From assembly GCF_002746455.1 (NCBI RefSeq), contig NZ_NWUW01000016.1, forward strand, positions 42,592 to 106,591: 64,000 bases of DNA, read 5' to 3'. The stretch's first letter is position 1. Each line of letters starts with the position of its first letter. Made by a program: the position numbers and the translations under genes. Below, in pieces: positions 1-8,495 of this stretch. The DNA is from Bacillus fungorum. Lineage in GTDB: Bacteria > Bacillota > Bacilli > Bacillales > Bacillaceae_G. The notes under the pieces were generated by a model. It was not told where the DNA came from and did no database searches. It worked only from the letters and a program-made list of their open reading frames with translations.

Positions 1-561
1 TCCGCACATACTATCTTCAGCCTGCAAATGCGTCCCAATTACATGAACGAAACGATCATTTTTCTTAATTTTCGTGTATACAAATCCTTTATTTGATAAA
101 TTATCTGGCCCGCATCCTTTTGCAAATACATATTGAATCTTTTCAACGATCGGCCATTTGCTCACGATTGCAACGCCCCCATCTTCAGGAGTTGAAGATG
201 AATAGCTACCTAACGTTTTATCCCACTCGTTTCCGTTACTACGACCTAATACTGCCGTTTGGTTTGGATATTCTTTCTTCAAATTCCCTAACAAACGATC
301 TGATGCGCTATTATCAAACACTTCATTTAATATAACTACATCCTGATTCTTAATATAATCCGCTGCCCCAATTAAATCAGCACGCTCACTTTGTCCCCAG
401 TTCGGATATAAGTTAGTTGATAGCATGTACACATTATGTGTCATCACTTTTAAAGTACTATTTTGATTTGTAGACATGTCTGCTTGAGCTGAAGATCCTC
501 CGGATAAAACTCCTAAACCAATCCCAAAGCTAAGTACACCTTTTAGCAAATTACCTTTCAC
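1..561 (-). CDS. sph: Sphingomyelinase C, N-terminal 187 residues (cut by window edge)
   Basis: Secreted Mg-dependent sphingomyelin phosphodiesterase (cereolysin B component, haemolytic) of the DNase I/endonuclease-exonuclease-phosphatase fold. The N-terminus is a signal peptide (KGNLLKGVLSFGIGLGVLSG, then an ...AQAD-type cleavage region), followed by MTHNVYMLSTNLYPNWGQ and the metal-binding NEVFDNS segment; the visible part ends at AEDSMCG. The start is GTG at 561, placed 8 nt after GGAGG; the nearby ATG at 567 runs into a stop after five codons. The family is about 333 residues, so roughly 146 lie beyond position 1. It lies 72 nt downstream of plc, as in other B. cereus strains, with a terminator-like hairpin between the two genes. 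Confidence 0.95.
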   Translation of the reverse strand, partial: MKGNLLKGVLSFGIGLGVLSGGSSAQADMSTNQNSTLKVMTHNVYMLSTNLYPNWGQSERADLIGAADYIKNQDVVILNEVFDNSASDRLLGNLKKEYPNQTAVLGRSNGNEWDKTLGSYSSSTPEDGGVAIVSKWPIVEKIQYVFAKGCGPDNLSNKGFVYTKIKKNDRFVHVIGTHLQAEDSMCG

Positions 562-588
562 GTTTCATACCTCCATGTGTATAGTGAT

Positions 589-627
589 AAAAAGGCCAAA
601 TACTCTATTATGAGATTTGACCTTTTT
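589..627 (-). terminator. Terminator-like hairpin between plc and sph
   Basis: Two 13-nt arms (589-601 and 615-627) pair with one G-U on the minus-strand RNA and are followed by five U. It lies after the plc stop and before the sph ribosome binding site, so it should reduce read-through from plc into sph. Confidence 0.7.
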
Positions 628-633
628 AAATAC

Positions 634-1485
634 TTAACGATCTCCGTACGTATCAAACCAAAGCTGAATGTATCCGGCAGTAACACGTTGTGCATCCATT
701 AATCGCTTACCTGTCATTGGTGTAACTTCAGCACGCCATTTATCTGCATATTCTTGTGATACAGCTGCTTTTACGAACCAATCTTTCGTATTATCATTTA
801 CAATTCCAGAGTAATCTTGTTTTGCTACTACTGCCGCTCCATGAATCCACTCTTCTGGATTTGTACCTTTCCAGTTCCAATATCCATTTCCATCCGTTAC
901 TTTATAATTATCTTTTATCGTATCTACAAAGTTTTCATATTTAGAATGGAATCCTTGTGGGTATGAAAGATTTGTAAAGTTTGCCGCATGCATCGGTTGG
1001 TTTACATCTCCTAAATAATGAAGAGATAATCCTAAATAGAAGAATGCTTGTTTCATATCTTTATTTTTGTATGACTCACCAGCTAATTTAAAATATTTAG
1101 CTCCAGTTTCTTTTGCCTGCTTTGCAAATGGAATATATGTTTTTCCATTGTCTGGATCATAGAAATGTGAAGCAAATGTGCTATTATCATAATAAGGATT
1201 TTCATAGTCAGCTGCATAAATACCGTTCTCTAACTCCGTACGCCATTCATTTAATTGTGCAACTCGATCTTGTTTTACAAGTGTTGTATTGCGAGACATA
1301 ATATCAATGGCACGGTTTACAATCCATAAATGAGAGTTTACGCCTTCTTTATGTTTATCTTCAGCAGACCAGCGGTGAACTATTTTTATTTTACTTCCCC
1401 CATCATTTTCATGAGCAAATGCAACACTTTGTAACGGAGCTACTAATGTAATAGCTGCTGCTAAAGCAAGTACTTTCTTTTTCAT
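634..1485 (-). CDS. plc: Phosphatidylcholine-preferring phospholipase C (cereolysin A)
   Basis: Secreted tri-zinc phospholipase C that hydrolyses phosphatidylcholine. The 283-residue product has a signal peptide (LALAAAITLVAPLQSVAFA), a short propeptide, and the mature enzyme beginning at Trp39 in HRWSAEDKHKEG; in this family the N-terminal Trp of the mature protein is itself a zinc ligand. Other ligand segments are visible: SHLWIVNRA, the HFYDPD and LHYLGDVNQPMHAANF regions, and HSKYENFVD. Length matches the known enzyme. A perfect PlcR box lies 124 nt upstream of the start, so expression should follow quorum sensing through PlcR-PapR. It forms an exoenzyme pair with sph downstream. Confidence 0.98.
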   Translation of the reverse strand: MKKKVLALAAAITLVAPLQSVAFAHENDGGSKIKIVHRWSAEDKHKEGVNSHLWIVNRAIDIMSRNTTLVKQDRVAQLNEWRTELENGIYAADYENPYYDNSTFASHFYDPDNGKTYIPFAKQAKETGAKYFKLAGESYKNKDMKQAFFYLGLSLHYLGDVNQPMHAANFTNLSYPQGFHSKYENFVDTIKDNYKVTDGNGYWNWKGTNPEEWIHGAAVVAKQDYSGIVNDNTKDWFVKAAVSQEYADKWRAEVTPMTGKRLMDAQRVTAGYIQLWFDTYGDR

Positions 1486-1608
1486 CTGAAATCCTCCATT
1501 TTATAATTGAATTATTGTAAACTTTTTGTTAAGATCCTATGATGTCATCCGGTTAACCTATGACTAGAATATCCCACCTTTCATGAAATTTCTATCACTA
1601 AATTAAAA

Positions 1609-1624
1609 TATGCAAATTTTCATA
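1609..1624. promoter_or_regulatory. PlcR box upstream of plc
   Basis: TATGCAAATTTTCATA matches the PlcR consensus TATGNANNNNTNCATA at every fixed position. It lies 124 nt before the plc start codon. Confidence 0.93.
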
Positions 1625-1715
1625 TCATTATAACTTTATACATAGTGAATATAATGAATGCACTTATGTAATAAAGTATCGTTAAGCTACTACGAATGAT
1701 TATCTAAACTAATGT

Positions 1716-1755
1716 AAAAAAAGAGTAAAGCATACACATGCTTTACTCTTTTTTT
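1716..1755. terminator. Bidirectional terminator at the 3' end of the NaK gene
   Basis: Perfect 18-nt inverted repeat (1716-1733 / 1738-1755) with a 4-nt loop and A/T runs on both sides. It overlaps the last codons and stop of the channel gene, so its sequence also encodes the C-terminus. Confidence 0.9.
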
Positions 1756-2087
1756 CTATTCGATAATATACTTGGTAGCTGTACATTAACTGCCAACTTA
1801 TGAATAAATCCAAACACTAATCCAATTCCAATAAATATGTATAAGATTGTAAATACCTTTCCAAAATCAGTTTGCGGACTAAAATTTCCATCACCGACAG
1901 TCGTCAGCGTGACCACACTAAAATATAAAGCGTCAAGAGGACGTAAACCTTCAACTGTACTATAAAAAATCGTACCAGATGTTAATGTTAAAAATGTTAA
2001 TACGAATAATACTTGAAATTCTTTATCTTTCCACGCTCGTAAACAAGCTTTTAGCATCCGTTTCAATGTCAACATAAATGAAAGCAT
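1743..2087 (-). CDS. nak: NaK non-selective cation channel
   Basis: Two-transmembrane tetrameric cation channel. The 114-residue product contains an amphipathic N-terminal helix, M1 (EFQVLFVLTFLTLTSGTIFY), a pore helix (DALYFSVVTLT), the selectivity filter TVGDG at residues 63-67, and M2 (FGKVFTILYIFIGIGLVFGFI). The Asp in place of the usual Tyr of TVGYG is the hallmark of the B. cereus NaK channel, known to conduct both Na and K. A 17-codon longer frame exists, but ATG at 2087 follows GGGGAAG at proper spacing and gives the known length. It differs from the studied protein, as I recall it, by a few conservative residues such as Met5 and Lys13. Confidence 0.93.
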   Translation of the reverse strand: MLSFMLTLKRMLKACLRAWKDKEFQVLFVLTFLTLTSGTIFYSTVEGLRPLDALYFSVVTLTTVGDGNFSPQTDFGKVFTILYIFIGIGLVFGFIHKLAVNVQLPSILSNRKKE

Positions 2088-2150
2088 TAGACTTCCCCTT
2101 CCAAACAAAATACCTTTAGTTAAAGGAAAGTCTATCACCTTTCTGTATAG

Positions 2151-2194
2151 AAAAAAAGTAGCCCTCTTCTATTTCTAGAAAAGGGCTACTTTTT
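2151..2194. terminator. Terminator for bdhA, largely symmetric
   Basis: Arms around GTAGCCCT / AGGGCTAC with A/T runs on both sides, just after the bdhA stop. Either strand would give a hairpin followed by U residues. Confidence 0.85.
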
Positions 2195-2205
2195 ACTATT
2201 CTCTA

Positions 2206-3258
2206 TTATTTAGGTGAAACAAGAATTTTCACTTGTGTTTTATCTTTTACAAGTGCTTCAAATCCTTCTTCAACAACTTGATCCACTGTAATTTTTTTCG
2301 TAATTAATTTCTCTGCTTGAATTTGGCCAGAGCTAATTAATTTAATAACAGCTGGGAAGATATGACGGTATCCTAAAATACCAACCACTTCTTTTTCTTT
2401 TAGTACAAGATTGTTTGGAGTAATTTTTGCGTCTTTTTCCCATACACTAACAATTACAGTTTGCCCTTCGAAACTTGTACTTTCAATCGCTTGACGAAGT
2501 ACTACTTCAACACCTGTTACTTCAAAGCTCACATTTACACCTAAACCATTTGTTAAGTTACGAATTTCTGCTAATACATCTTGAGTAGCTGGGTTTAATA
2601 CGTAATCCGCACCTGCTAATTTTGCTAACTCTTGACGTTCTTTAGAAAGTTCAACTGCAATAACAGGAGTTGCTCCTGCTGCTTTAGCTGCTTGAATGAC
2701 AAGAAGTCCAATTGGACCACAACCAAATACTGCTACAGCTTCCCCTTCTTTTAATTTACTTTGACGTACTGCATGAACTGCTACAGCTGCTGGTTCTACA
2801 AGTGCACCTTGTTCATACGTCATTTCATCTGGAATATGGTGAACCATATCTTCTGGTACTACTGTATATTCAGAGAAACCACCGCCTTCTCCACCAAGAC
2901 CGTGGAAAACAAGTTGTTCACAAACATTGTAATGTCCATGTTTACAAGCTTCACATTTACCACAAGAATAAATTGGTTCTACAACGACGCGGTCTCCCAC
3001 TTTATGAGATGTAACGCCTTCACCGATTTCAACTACCTCACCGCTAAACTCATGACCTAAAATAACCGGTGCTTTTACATGTGTTAATGGATGCTCTTCT
3101 GTTGGAATAAAGATAGGTCCTGCTAAATATTCATGCAGGTCTGTCCCGCAGATACCACACCATTTAACTTTAATCTTAACTGCTCCTGGTTTTACAGTTG
3201 GTTCTGGTACTTCTTCTACTCGTACATCACGTTGATTATGCCAAAGTAATGCTTTCAT
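2206..3258 (-). CDS. bdhA: Zinc-dependent (R,R)-butanediol dehydrogenase
   Basis: Medium-chain dehydrogenase interconverting acetoin and 2,3-butanediol with NAD(H), in overflow carbon metabolism. About 350 residues. Visible are the catalytic zinc site KWCGICGTDLHEY with GHEFSGEV, a structural-zinc Cys cluster (CGKCEACKHGHYNVC), and the Rossmann motif VFGCGPIGLLVIQAAKAAGA. The N-terminus (MKALLWHNQRDVRVEEV) closely resembles B. subtilis BdhA. The upstream ATG at 3267 directly abuts the GAGAGGG ribosome binding site; ATG at 3258 has 9-nt spacing and is preferred. Substrate assignment rests on overall similarity; sorbitol or other polyol dehydrogenase is the main alternative. Confidence 0.85.
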   Translation of the reverse strand: MKALLWHNQRDVRVEEVPEPTVKPGAVKIKVKWCGICGTDLHEYLAGPIFIPTEEHPLTHVKAPVILGHEFSGEVVEIGEGVTSHKVGDRVVVEPIYSCGKCEACKHGHYNVCEQLVFHGLGGEGGGFSEYTVVPEDMVHHIPDEMTYEQGALVEPAAVAVHAVRQSKLKEGEAVAVFGCGPIGLLVIQAAKAAGATPVIAVELSKERQELAKLAGADYVLNPATQDVLAEIRNLTNGLGVNVSFEVTGVEVVLRQAIESTSFEGQTVIVSVWEKDAKITPNNLVLKEKEVVGILGYRHIFPAVIKLISSGQIQAEKLITKKITVDQVVEEGFEALVKDKTQVKILVSPK

Positions 3259-3483
3259 TTTATACATCCCTCTCTACGTATATACTTAACCTGGTGAAGT
3301 TTACAAATCTATTATAATACTTCTATCCATATATTTCAAAAAAACAATCTTATTTCCACTAAATTTTAACAAATAACGTTCAATATTTTGTCACTTTGTA
3401 CTTTTTTCCACATCTGTTAATTCAATTTCATTGCGGTTAAAATTAGCATTATGCCATAATAGCATAGGAGAGGTGAATATCGC

Positions 3484-4656
3484 TTGAAATATTTTATTTA
3501 CTTTATTGTTATCGTAGCATTTCTAGATACATTTTCACAATTACCTATTATGAGTACGTTCGCTCAAAGTCTTGGAGGATCCCCTCTTATTATTGGGCTA
3601 GTTGTCGGTATGTACTCATTCGCTAATATGATCGGTAATATTATTGCTGGTGCTGCCGTCGATAAATTTGGTGCAAAAAAAATACTTTATATAAGCATGG
3701 GACTTACGAGTTTCATAGTCTTGTTATACACCGTTGTTCAAAGTGGTGAACAACTATTAGTTGTGCGCTTTATGCATGGTTTTAGTGATGGATTTTTAAT
3801 TCCTGCTGCTTTTACGTTTTTATCAAAACAAACAAATTCAGCAAAACAAGGTAAGGCAATGGCTCTATCTGGTGCTGCTGTTGGAACAGCGGCAATTGTA
3901 GGACCTGCTTTCAGTGGGATTATGAAAGCAACTGCTGGTATAGAGTGGGTGTTCATTACCATTTCTATTTTAATGGTTCTTGGTACAATCGTATCTCTAT
4001 TCTTCTTACCAAATAACGTATCAAGAAAAGATACTTCAAGAACACAAATGATGAACAAAGAAGATATGATTGAACTATTGAAATCAGAACCGTTATTACA
4101 AGCATATATTGGTGCTTTCACACTAATGTTTTCACAAGGAATTGTCACGTATATGTTACCTGTGAAAGTTGAGGCATTAGCCCTTAAAGCATCTACAACA
4201 GGCATGATGTTAAGTGTGTTCGGAATTACCGCTATCCTCTTCTTCTTACTGCCAACAAACCGTATTTACGATCGATTTAATCGTTCAAAACTCATGCTAA
4301 TTGGGATTACAGTAATGGCATTAGCATTATCTTTACTTGGATTATTCGCAACAAAAGGTATGCTCTTTATCGTTATGATGATTTATGGCATTGGATTTGC
4401 TATCCTCTTCCCATCAATAAATGCATTACTTGTTGAAAATACAACAGATGATCAACGCGGAAAAGCATTCGGATTGTTTTATGCTTTCTTCTCATTAGGA
4501 GTTGTTGCTGGATCCTTTACAGTTGGAGCAATTGGGGCATCACCTAGCGTCAGCTTCGTTATCGGAACTGCATTCTTATTAACATTTGCCGGAATGATTT
4601 ATGTAAGAAGCAAAGTAAAAGGCAGAGACAAAGTAAAAAAGACAATGATAGGATAA
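3484..4656 (+). CDS. MFS transporter, DHA1-like, 12 TM
   Basis: Integral membrane transporter of 390 residues with about twelve hydrophobic segments. The loop 2-3 signature (GNIIAGAAVDKFGAKKILY) and motif-C-like glycines (GAAVGTAAIVGPAFSGIM) fit the drug:H+ antiporter-1 group of the major facilitator superfamily. The start is TTG at 3484, preceded by GGAGAGGTG. It is transcribed divergently from bdhA and ends in its own terminator. The substrate cannot be read from sequence; efflux of a small organic compound is the family's usual role. Confidence 0.8.
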   Translation: MKYFIYFIVIVAFLDTFSQLPIMSTFAQSLGGSPLIIGLVVGMYSFANMIGNIIAGAAVDKFGAKKILYISMGLTSFIVLLYTVVQSGEQLLVVRFMHGFSDGFLIPAAFTFLSKQTNSAKQGKAMALSGAAVGTAAIVGPAFSGIMKATAGIEWVFITISILMVLGTIVSLFFLPNNVSRKDTSRTQMMNKEDMIELLKSEPLLQAYIGAFTLMFSQGIVTYMLPVKVEALALKASTTGMMLSVFGITAILFFLLPTNRIYDRFNRSKLMLIGITVMALALSLLGLFATKGMLFIVMMIYGIGFAILFPSINALLVENTTDDQRGKAFGLFYAFFSLGVVAGSFTVGAIGASPSVSFVIGTAFLLTFAGMIYVRSKVKGRDKVKKTMIG

Positions 4657-4677
4657 TTCCATCATTGTCTTTTTTTA
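4641..4677 (+). terminator. Terminator of the MFS gene
   Basis: GACAATGAT (641-649) pairs with ATCATTGTC (661-669), followed by eight T. The stop codon lies in the loop, so the left arm is coding. Confidence 0.88.
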
Positions 4678-4756
4678 ATGATAAACTTCTATTCAACTTT
4701 TAACTTTCAATAAGCCGTATTTAATAAACAATATGGCATTATATTTTTCATAAAGA

Positions 4757-4779
4757 TAATACAATGGATAACAAAATAA
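4757..4779 (+). repeat. 23-nt exact repeat, copy 1
   Basis: A 23-nt stretch containing ACAATGGATAACAAAATAA recurs identically at 31063-31085 in the same orientation. Here it lies between two convergent genes; the other copy is just upstream of the accessory-island promoter. Function unknown. Confidence 0.6.
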
Positions 4780-4903
4780 GAAGAAAATAAGTACAGTTCG
4801 ACAATTTCCTCGGAAATATTTCCTTTCCCCTCATAATTTGATACACTACCTATGAACAAACACTTGTATTATATAAGCTAAAATAATAACTTACTGCACA
4901 AAT

Positions 4904-4934
4904 AAAAAAACACACTCTTCATATGAAGAATGTG
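4904..4934 (-). terminator. Terminator of inhA2
   Basis: Minus-strand RNA reads CACATTCTTC-atat-GAAGAGTGTG with one G-U pair, followed by a U run. It lies 12 nt after the inhA2 stop. Confidence 0.85.
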
Positions 4935-4945
4935 CTTTTATGTTA

Positions 4946-7345
4946 TTAACGTTTAATCCAAACAGCGCCTGCCGATTTATCCTCTGCCTGTCCAACAACT
5001 TGGAATTTAAGTCCAAGGTTTGGAACTTTTCTTCCTGCGTCTGCAATTTGTTTGTTACTATATACTTTTGAATCATCGAAAGTTGTAACACCTTGTAATC
5101 CAGAATAGTTAAACTGTCCACGTGTTAATGAATTTACACTCCATGCTGGTGTTTGATCAAATGAAAATGCAGCGTCTGCAATTTGCATACCTGTATTACC
5201 GTACGCTGGTTTCCCATTTAAATTACCAACAAGTGCCTCTGGATGCGAATCTACAACACCAAGGAAGCCTTCACCTGGATGTACCCCAACCCAGTTATCT
5301 TTAAAACTATCATCTGCATACCAAACGACAAGACCTGTATTATATACTGGACCTTTTCCTGCTTTTAATCCATTATCTGATCCCGCATAGTTTCTCCACT
5401 CTAAGTAGTAATAATGAGCTTTTTTCTCTGTCCCATCAGAAACAACAAAACCATTTAAATTCATTTTAGATGTTCCTTCTGCATCATCAGAAAATACTAC
5501 TTGTCCATCAACTGTTACATTTACATTATCCATCGCGAAACCTTTATATGTTACAGCTGGATCTGTAATATAGTCGAATTGTAGTTTCACTTTCTTCCCT
5601 TTAAATTGACTTAAATCGTATGATTTATCAATCCATTTTCCATCTGTTGTGTCTTTATCTCCTTGGACTACTTTTTCGCCAAGTCTATGAATTAATGTTT
5701 TCGTTCCATCTTCTGTTACTGCATGTACTTCGACAAAATCGCACTCTGCTTCTAACTCATAATTTGCTTTATAATCAAATTTTGCCTTTGTCCCTTTTGT
5801 TAAATCAAAAAATGGTGTTTCTAGTGTTGTATGCATATCATCTCCTCTTGTACTATAATATGCATGCTTTCCAAACTCCGGTTTAATCGTTTCAACACTT
5901 TTACCTGGTAAGTTAACGCGTACAACACCTGGACGATTAGATTTCGTAACACTTTGATCAATATATGTAGGAACTCCTACACCACGCTTAATTTTATCGT
6001 AATCTACTTCTAAAATGTTTGCCCAGTTGCCACCCATATTCTTTTGTAAGAAATCTTTATTTTGTGGTGAGAAACTAGTTGGCTCTGTTCCTGCAATTTT
6101 CCCTGTCCAACTACCTCCACTCATTAACGACCAAGCTTCAACAGGTGAACCATTTCCAGTATATTTCGTGTCATATTCATCCGGTAATCCAAGGTCATGT
6201 CCAAATTCATGCGCAAATACACCTACTGCTCCATCTTCTGGTTCAATTGTGTAATCATGCGCTGCTACTTTTCCACCAAAGTAATCTACCTTTGATTTTG
6301 TACCTTCAATCGCTACTGGATCTATTGCTAATTTTGAACGATGTGACCAAATTGCATCATCACCTAATTTACCGCCACCAGCTTCTTGACCAACACCAGC
6401 ATGGATTACCATTAAATGATCAATTACACCGTCAGGTTCATTTTGATTTCCATCACCGTTTGTATCATATCTATCAAATTGATCAAATTGAGATAAATCT
6501 AACCCTTTCTCAGCAGCTGCATGTAAAGCTTCTTTCACTAAATCACGTGCGCCTTTTGGTCCTTTATTATCGTGACCACTACTACCATCAGCACCGTAGT
6601 CAGACGCCTTTCCTGGGACAGTTAACCACTCCGTTACATATCCGTCCGTCGTATAACTACCGCCAGACTGCTCTTCGTAATATTGTTTAAACGTTTTTAC
6701 TTTCGAACCATCAAATAACGTGTATGGTTCATTACCAAATAACATTTTTTGATAATGCTCTCTACTAAAGTCATTCGAATACATATACCCTGGTGTTTGA
6801 TCAATATTATTATGTTTATAATCACTAAATTCAACGAGTAATACTAATACTTTATCAGTGCGAACAGATCCTTTATAAGGCGCTTGCTTTGCCTTAGATG
6901 TTGGAACTTGCCCATTCAATTGTTTTTTATTTGGTTCTGGCTTTTGCTCAGGGCTAACATTTTTTTCAGGTTTCTTTACTTTCTCCTTTTCTTCCATTTT
7001 CTTCTCTTTTACTTTTTTCACGAAATCAGATGCCTCTTTAGCAGTATCCGCTGGAAGAATTTCTTTATTTGCCTGATCCCCTTGTTTCTTTTCAATATAT
7101 TTCTCTACAGCCTTTTTCGTATCTTCTTTAGAAGATGCTGGATTAATTGTTCCTCTTTCTTTCAACGCTTCCGCTAAACGATCTTCTTGAATTAAATTGT
7201 AATCAATTGGTGTTGTAGATACATTATCTTTCTCTTTTGCTGGCGTTTCTGCGTATGCTAATGGAGCACTTATTACAGATGTGCATCCGATAATTGCCGC
7301 AATTGCTAATGACGATAACACTTTAAATGGCGCTTTTCTTCTCAT
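4946..7345 (-). CDS. inhA2: Immune inhibitor A zinc metalloprotease (InhA2 type, peptidase M6)
   Basis: Secreted thermolysin-like protease that degrades host defence and matrix proteins and contributes to virulence. The 799-residue product has a signal peptide ([21 protein letters not shown]), a charged Lys/Glu-rich propeptide to about residue 150, a catalytic domain with [14 protein letters not shown] (zinc His379, catalytic Glu380), and a C-terminal region with MAM/jelly-roll-like segments ending GAVWIKR. Locus position next to the plc/sph region fits InhA2 rather than InhA1 or InhA3. The upstream region is unusual: a near-consensus PlcR box lies 394 nt away, with a bcr1 repeat and a terminator-like hairpin in between. 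Confidence 0.93.
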   Translation of the reverse strand: MRRKAPFKVLSSLAIAAIIGCTSVISAPLAYAETPAKEKDNVSTTPIDYNLIQEDRLAEALKERGTINPASSKEDTKKAVEKYIEKKQGDQANKEILPADTAKEASDFVKKVKEKKMEEKEKVKKPEKNVSPEQKPEPNKKQLNGQVPTSKAKQAPYKGSVRTDKVLVLLVEFSDYKHNNIDQTPGYMYSNDFSREHYQKMLFGNEPYTLFDGSKVKTFKQYYEEQSGGSYTTDGYVTEWLTVPGKASDYGADGSSGHDNKGPKGARDLVKEALHAAAEKGLDLSQFDQFDRYDTNGDGNQNEPDGVIDHLMVIHAGVGQEAGGGKLGDDAIWSHRSKLAIDPVAIEGTKSKVDYFGGKVAAHDYTIEPEDGAVGVFAHEFGHDLGLPDEYDTKYTGNGSPVEAWSLMSGGSWTGKIAGTEPTSFSPQNKDFLQKNMGGNWANILEVDYDKIKRGVGVPTYIDQSVTKSNRPGVVRVNLPGKSVETIKPEFGKHAYYSTRGDDMHTTLETPFFDLTKGTKAKFDYKANYELEAECDFVEVHAVTEDGTKTLIHRLGEKVVQGDKDTTDGKWIDKSYDLSQFKGKKVKLQFDYITDPAVTYKGFAMDNVNVTVDGQVVFSDDAEGTSKMNLNGFVVSDGTEKKAHYYYLEWRNYAGSDNGLKAGKGPVYNTGLVVWYADDSFKDNWVGVHPGEGFLGVVDSHPEALVGNLNGKPAYGNTGMQIADAAFSFDQTPAWSVNSLTRGQFNYSGLQGVTTFDDSKVYSNKQIADAGRKVPNLGLKFQVVGQAEDKSAGAVWIKR

Positions 7346-7431
7346 TCTATTTCTCTCCTTTTATAAAACTTAAAATTCCGATAATTCAGTGTGTTTTTTG
7401 CCGAAATCTCTGTTTACTACCCTCCCTATAT

Positions 7432-7481
7432 AAAAAGGCATAATTCTATAAACGTTAAACTTTCTGTCATAGAATCATGCC
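7432..7481 (-). terminator. Terminator-like hairpin in the inhA2 leader
   Basis: Minus-strand RNA: arms 7469-7481 and 7437-7449 form a 13-bp stem with one G-U, followed by UUUUUAUAU. It lies between the PlcR box and the inhA2 start (87 nt upstream of the start), where it could attenuate transcription. A further short hairpin (CCAG-tttt-CTGG, 7483-7494) lies beside it. Confidence 0.7.
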
Positions 7482-7511
7482 CTCCAGTTTTCTGGTCAGA
7501 CCCTCTATCTT

Positions 7512-7669
7512 TTTATCCCGCTTTAACGGGCAGTAAGACTCCCACCTCAAAATTCGGTGAATGCGAGGAAGTTAGGCGGGAGATAACTGCTCGTAAAAGC
7601 CCGATTGGTTCAACTAATAGTCAGTGGGGGGATGAACAAAGCCCCCCACTGATTAAAGTTTCACTTTAT
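7512..7669. repeat. bcr1 repeat, copy 1, flanked by TTTAT duplications
   Basis: A 148-bp core (7517-7664) flanked by TTTAT on both sides (7512-7516, 7665-7669). It begins CCCGC..AACGGGCAGTAAGA, contains AAAAGCCCGATTGGTTCAAC, and ends in a C-rich hairpin plus GATTAAAGTTTCAC. It matches copy 2 at 26606-26749 over its full length. Size, structure and TTTAT duplications fit the bcr1 element described for the B. cereus group; the name comes from memory. Confidence 0.82.
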
Positions 7670-7738
7670 ATCAAAATATGAAAAATAAAGAGTGATTTGT
7701 ATATATTAAATAGTTTATATAACAAATTTAAAAGACAA

Positions 7739-7754
7739 TATGCAAAATTGCATG
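7739..7754. promoter_or_regulatory. PlcR box, one mismatch, upstream of inhA2
   Basis: TATGCAAAATTGCATG matches TATGNANNNNTNCATA except at the last base. InhA2 is a known PlcR-regulon member. Its distance from the start (394 nt) is long, apparently because bcr1 sits between. Confidence 0.75.
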
Positions 7755-7768
7755 AAAATTCTTTTAAA

Positions 7769-7804
7769 TAAAAAAGAATCCTAGTCAATTAAACTAGGAT
7801 TCTT
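7769..7804 (-). terminator. Terminator of the rbs-tal operon
   Basis: Perfect 12-nt arms (7774-7785 / 7793-7804) with an A run at 7769-7775, giving U residues on the minus strand, directly after the tal stop. Confidence 0.88.
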
Positions 7805-7813
7805 GATTTTCTA

Positions 7814-8461
7814 TTATTTCTCTTGTGTTTTTTCCCAATCAGCTAAGAATTTCTCAATTCCTTGATCTGTTAATGGATGCTTCACTAATGAAGCAATTAC
7901 ATTTGCTGGGATTGTTGCAATATGTGCACCGTTTAATGCTGCGTCAGTTACGTGAACGCTGTGACGTACAGATGCTGCGATGATTTCTGTTTCAATACCG
8001 TGAATTGCAAAGATTTCTGCGATTTGGCGAATTAAGTCCATACCGTTATGACCGATATCATCTAAGCGACCTAAGAATGGTGAAACGTATGTCGCACCAG
8101 CGCGAGCTGCAAGTAATGCTTGAACTGCTGAGAATACTAATGTAACGTTTGTACGAATTCCTAAGTCAGAGAATGCTTTTACTGCTTTTAAACCTTCTGT
8201 TGTCATCGGAACTTTTACAACAACGTTTGGAGCAATTTTCGCTAATTCTTTTCCTTCTTCGATCATTTTATCAGCTTCTAAGCTAATTACTTCTGCACTT
8301 ACAGGACCCTCTACAACGCTGCAAATTTCACGAATACGCTCGTGGAAATCTACGCCTTCTTTTGCTACAAGTGATGGATTTGTCGTTACTCCAGCTAATA
8401 CGCCTAATGCATTTGCCTCTTTAATTTCGTTAATGTTTGCTGTATCAATAAAGAATTTCAT
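7814..8461 (-). CDS. tal: Transaldolase of the small TalC/FSA-like class
   Basis: Class I Schiff-base aldolase transferring dihydroxyacetone units between pentose phosphate sugars, or acting as fructose-6-phosphate aldolase. At 215 residues it belongs to the short family. Family motifs are [26 protein letters not shown], the Schiff-base Lys in [20 protein letters not shown] and [11 protein letters not shown]. It lies 34 nt after rbsB as the last gene of the ribose operon, which would direct ribose 5-phosphate into central carbon flow. Transaldolase and aldolase activities cannot be separated by reading. Confidence 0.9.
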   Translation of the reverse strand: MKFFIDTANINEIKEANALGVLAGVTTNPSLVAKEGVDFHERIREICSVVEGPVSAEVISLEADKMIEEGKELAKIAPNVVVKVPMTTEGLKAVKAFSDLGIRTNVTLVFSAVQALLAARAGATYVSPFLGRLDDIGHNGMDLIRQIAEIFAIHGIETEIIAASVRHSVHVTDAALNGAHIATIPANVIASLVKHPLTDQGIEKFLADWEKTQEK

Positions 8462-8495
8462 TTGTTAGTCTTCCTTCCTAATTTTCATTTTATAT

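Noticed and set aside
6079..6690. 203-codon plus-strand frame opposite inhA2
   Set aside because: Shadow of the protease gene on the other strand; composition is Leu/His/Gln-rich noise.
7346..7520. Riboswitch (for example c-di-GMP) in the inhA2 leader
   Set aside because: A terminator hairpin exists, but I could not find the conserved aptamer motifs of any riboswitch class I know.
7391..7681. 96-codon plus-strand frame upstream of inhA2
   Set aside because: It reads through the bcr1 repeat and a terminator hairpin and has no ribosome binding site.
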